51,101 nucleotides of DNA from Geobacteraceae bacterium (GTDB taxonomy: Bacteria; Desulfobacterota; Desulfuromonadia; Geobacterales; Pseudopelobacteraceae). The position numbers and the translations under genes are program-made. Under the pieces are notes generated by a model, which had not been told where the DNA came from, did not search any database, and saw only the letters and a list, made by a program, of their open reading frames with translations. Positions 49,888 to 51,101 of the stretch are shown here, in pieces (position 1 is the stretch's first letter; each line of letters starts with the position of its first letter). The stretch covers positions 1 to 51,101 of the forward strand of contig JANXYR010000072.1 in the NCBI GenBank assembly GCA_025355965.1. The letters are read 5' to 3'.

Positions 49888-51008
49888 AAATCGCCCCCAG
49901 CCTGCAGCAGCGGCAGCCTTACCAAAACTGTTGTCCCCCGGCCAACTACACTTTCGACCTGCAACATACCACCATGACCTTCGACAATTTTTTTGGTGAT
50001 GGCAAGCCCTAAACCGGTCCCATCAGGCTTGGTAGTATAGAAAGGCTCGAAAATTTTGGTCAGAGATTCAGTATCAATTCCTTCTCCGCTGTCACAAAAT
50101 CTGATCTCGCACATATCGGCAGCCTCTTCCGCCCGACAAACAGTGGTCGATATGGCCAAGCTCCCGCCACCTGACATAGCCTGCAGAGAATTGATGACAA
50201 TATTAAGGAAGGCTTGACGCAGCTTCTCACCGTTACCCCTCACAACCACATCAACTGCAGGGGGTTCCAAAATGAGAGAGACATTCCGCTCCCTGGCATC
50301 GTTGCCTACCAGCAGGGCAACCGTTTCCAGTTCTGCCTGAACTCGGCAGCGCACCATATCAGTCGGTAGTGGGCGGGCCATACGCAAAAAATCCTCCACA
50401 ACACGATTAAGGCGTTCAGTCTCCTTTATCTGTATATCAATGAATTCATATTTGGGATCACCCGGCCTGTAGTCGTCCCTGAGGATTTCAGCCGTGCCAC
50501 GGATCGAGCCGAGTGGATTGCGGATCTCATGAGCCAGCACGGCGGCCATTTCACCCAAAGTGGATAGTTTTTCTGCACTGCGCAAATTTTTCTCTATGGC
50601 AATAAGCTGTTCAGACTGTTCCTGCAACTTTTTGTAGGATTGCTCAAGCCCTTCAGCGGTCTTCTGCAACTCAGCGCTACGCTCCCGCTCCCGTTGTGAC
50701 AAAAGTCCGGTCACGCCACCGACAATATTGTAAAGTACTATCTCAAGATATTTCTCAAGCTCCAGCGTCATATCCCCACCCCATTGGAACAGGATATGAG
50801 GGGCATACACAATGCTGACTACCAGGGAGCAGAGAAGTCCGCCGCGCAGACCGAACCAGATGGCAGCCAAAATAATCGGCAAGTAGTAGAGTCGCTGAAA
50901 AATATCATGCAGGTAGTGTAAGTGTAGTGGAGTCAGGTAATGGAGAAGGCTGATGGTAATAATGGAAATGGCAAGCAAGGGAGTCCGTATGGGCATATAT
51001 GTTTTCAT
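49884..51008 (-). CDS. Sensor histidine kinase, partner of the 48514 regulator
   Basis: A 374-residue kinase. The N terminus has four to five spans in about 110 residues with very short loops, so sensing is probably within the membrane. A coiled stretch (LQKTAEGLEQSYKKLQEQSE) leads to the H-box AHEIRNPLGSIRG and an ATPase domain with SGEGIDTESLTKIFEPFYTT and GTGLGLAITKKIVEGHGG. No large periplasmic domain exists, unlike the other kinase of this region. The 93 nt upstream to the window end show no gene. Confidence 0.92.
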   Translation of the reverse strand: MKTYMPIRTPLLAISIITISLLHYLTPLHLHYLHDIFQRLYYLPIILAAIWFGLRGGLLCSLVVSIVYAPHILFQWGGDMTLELEKYLEIVLYNIVGGVTGLLSQRERERSAELQKTAEGLEQSYKKLQEQSEQLIAIEKNLRSAEKLSTLGEMAAVLAHEIRNPLGSIRGTAEILRDDYRPGDPKYEFIDIQIKETERLNRVVEDFLRMARPLPTDMVRCRVQAELETVALLVGNDARERNVSLILEPPAVDVVVRGNGEKLRQAFLNIVINSLQAMSGGGSLAISTTVCRAEEAADMCEIRFCDSGEGIDTESLTKIFEPFYTTKPDGTGLGLAITKKIVEGHGGMLQVESVVGRGTTVLVRLPLLQAGGDL

Positions 51009-51101
51009 TAGCTCAGGTTACAGCGCTCTACGCCAAGAATACAAGAAAAAATGATTGTGCCCGGCGAGGAAGCACGACTTCAGAACAAAAATTATTTAAA
51101 C

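Overview
The window reads as chromosomal DNA of a Geobacter-like member of the Desulfuromonadota (Geobacterales, Trichlorobacter/Geobacter type). This is inferred from a compact bifunctional PutA of about 1,000 residues, a complete liv operon, many DMT exporters, and paired sigma-54 two-component systems beside an HME-RND metal pump. The first 166 bases are the 5' end of rpsL on the minus strand.

Layout. (1) 1-14.4 kb holds amino-acid transport: a polar amino-acid ABC importer with a porin (1.7-5.4 kb), a branched-chain importer livJHMGF (5.8-11.3 kb), and EamA-type exporters between and after them. A lone DUF4143 ATPase follows. (2) 14.4-18.3 kb holds a FadR-type GntR regulator divergent from putA, with three good operators between them. 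(3) 18.36-26.81 kb is a chromosomal integron: an integrase gene on the minus strand, a platform gene followed by six 18-bp palindromes, then eight gene cassettes ending in recognisable attC sites. The integrase has an in-frame internal deletion that removes the first catalytic arginine, so the array is probably frozen. Cassettes carry small membrane proteins, a zinc-ribbon protein, an M23 peptidase homologue, a membrane-anchored acyl-carrier-protein-like protein and three toxin-antitoxin pairs (DinJ-YafQ, HI1419/HI1420-type, CcdAB). (4) 26.9-32.0 kb holds a MocR-type regulator with azlCD and a divergent DUF2917-EamA pair, then a DUF169-OsmC pair. (5) 32.2-51.0 kb is a metal-handling region, all on the minus strand apart from one secreted hypothetical at its edge. 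It has two sigma-54 two-component systems, a nine-gene operon (FixH-like, small membrane protein, DUF2318, FtsX permease, LolD-like ATPase, CusC-, CusB- and CusA-like, coiled-coil protein) and a four-gene operon of exported methionine-rich proteins.

How it fits together. The left half would import and burn amino acids (proline to glutamate via PutA) and relieve excess through AzlCD and DMT exporters. The right half looks like an envelope Cu(I)/Ag(I) detoxification region: the CusA-like pump keeps the three methionines of the E. coli CusA metal path, CusB has a metal-binding head and Met-rich tail, and sigma-54-type promoters with palindromic upstream sites precede both operons.

The most noteworthy parts are the decayed integron with its unexplained palindrome array, and the methionine-rich operon beside the Cus pump.
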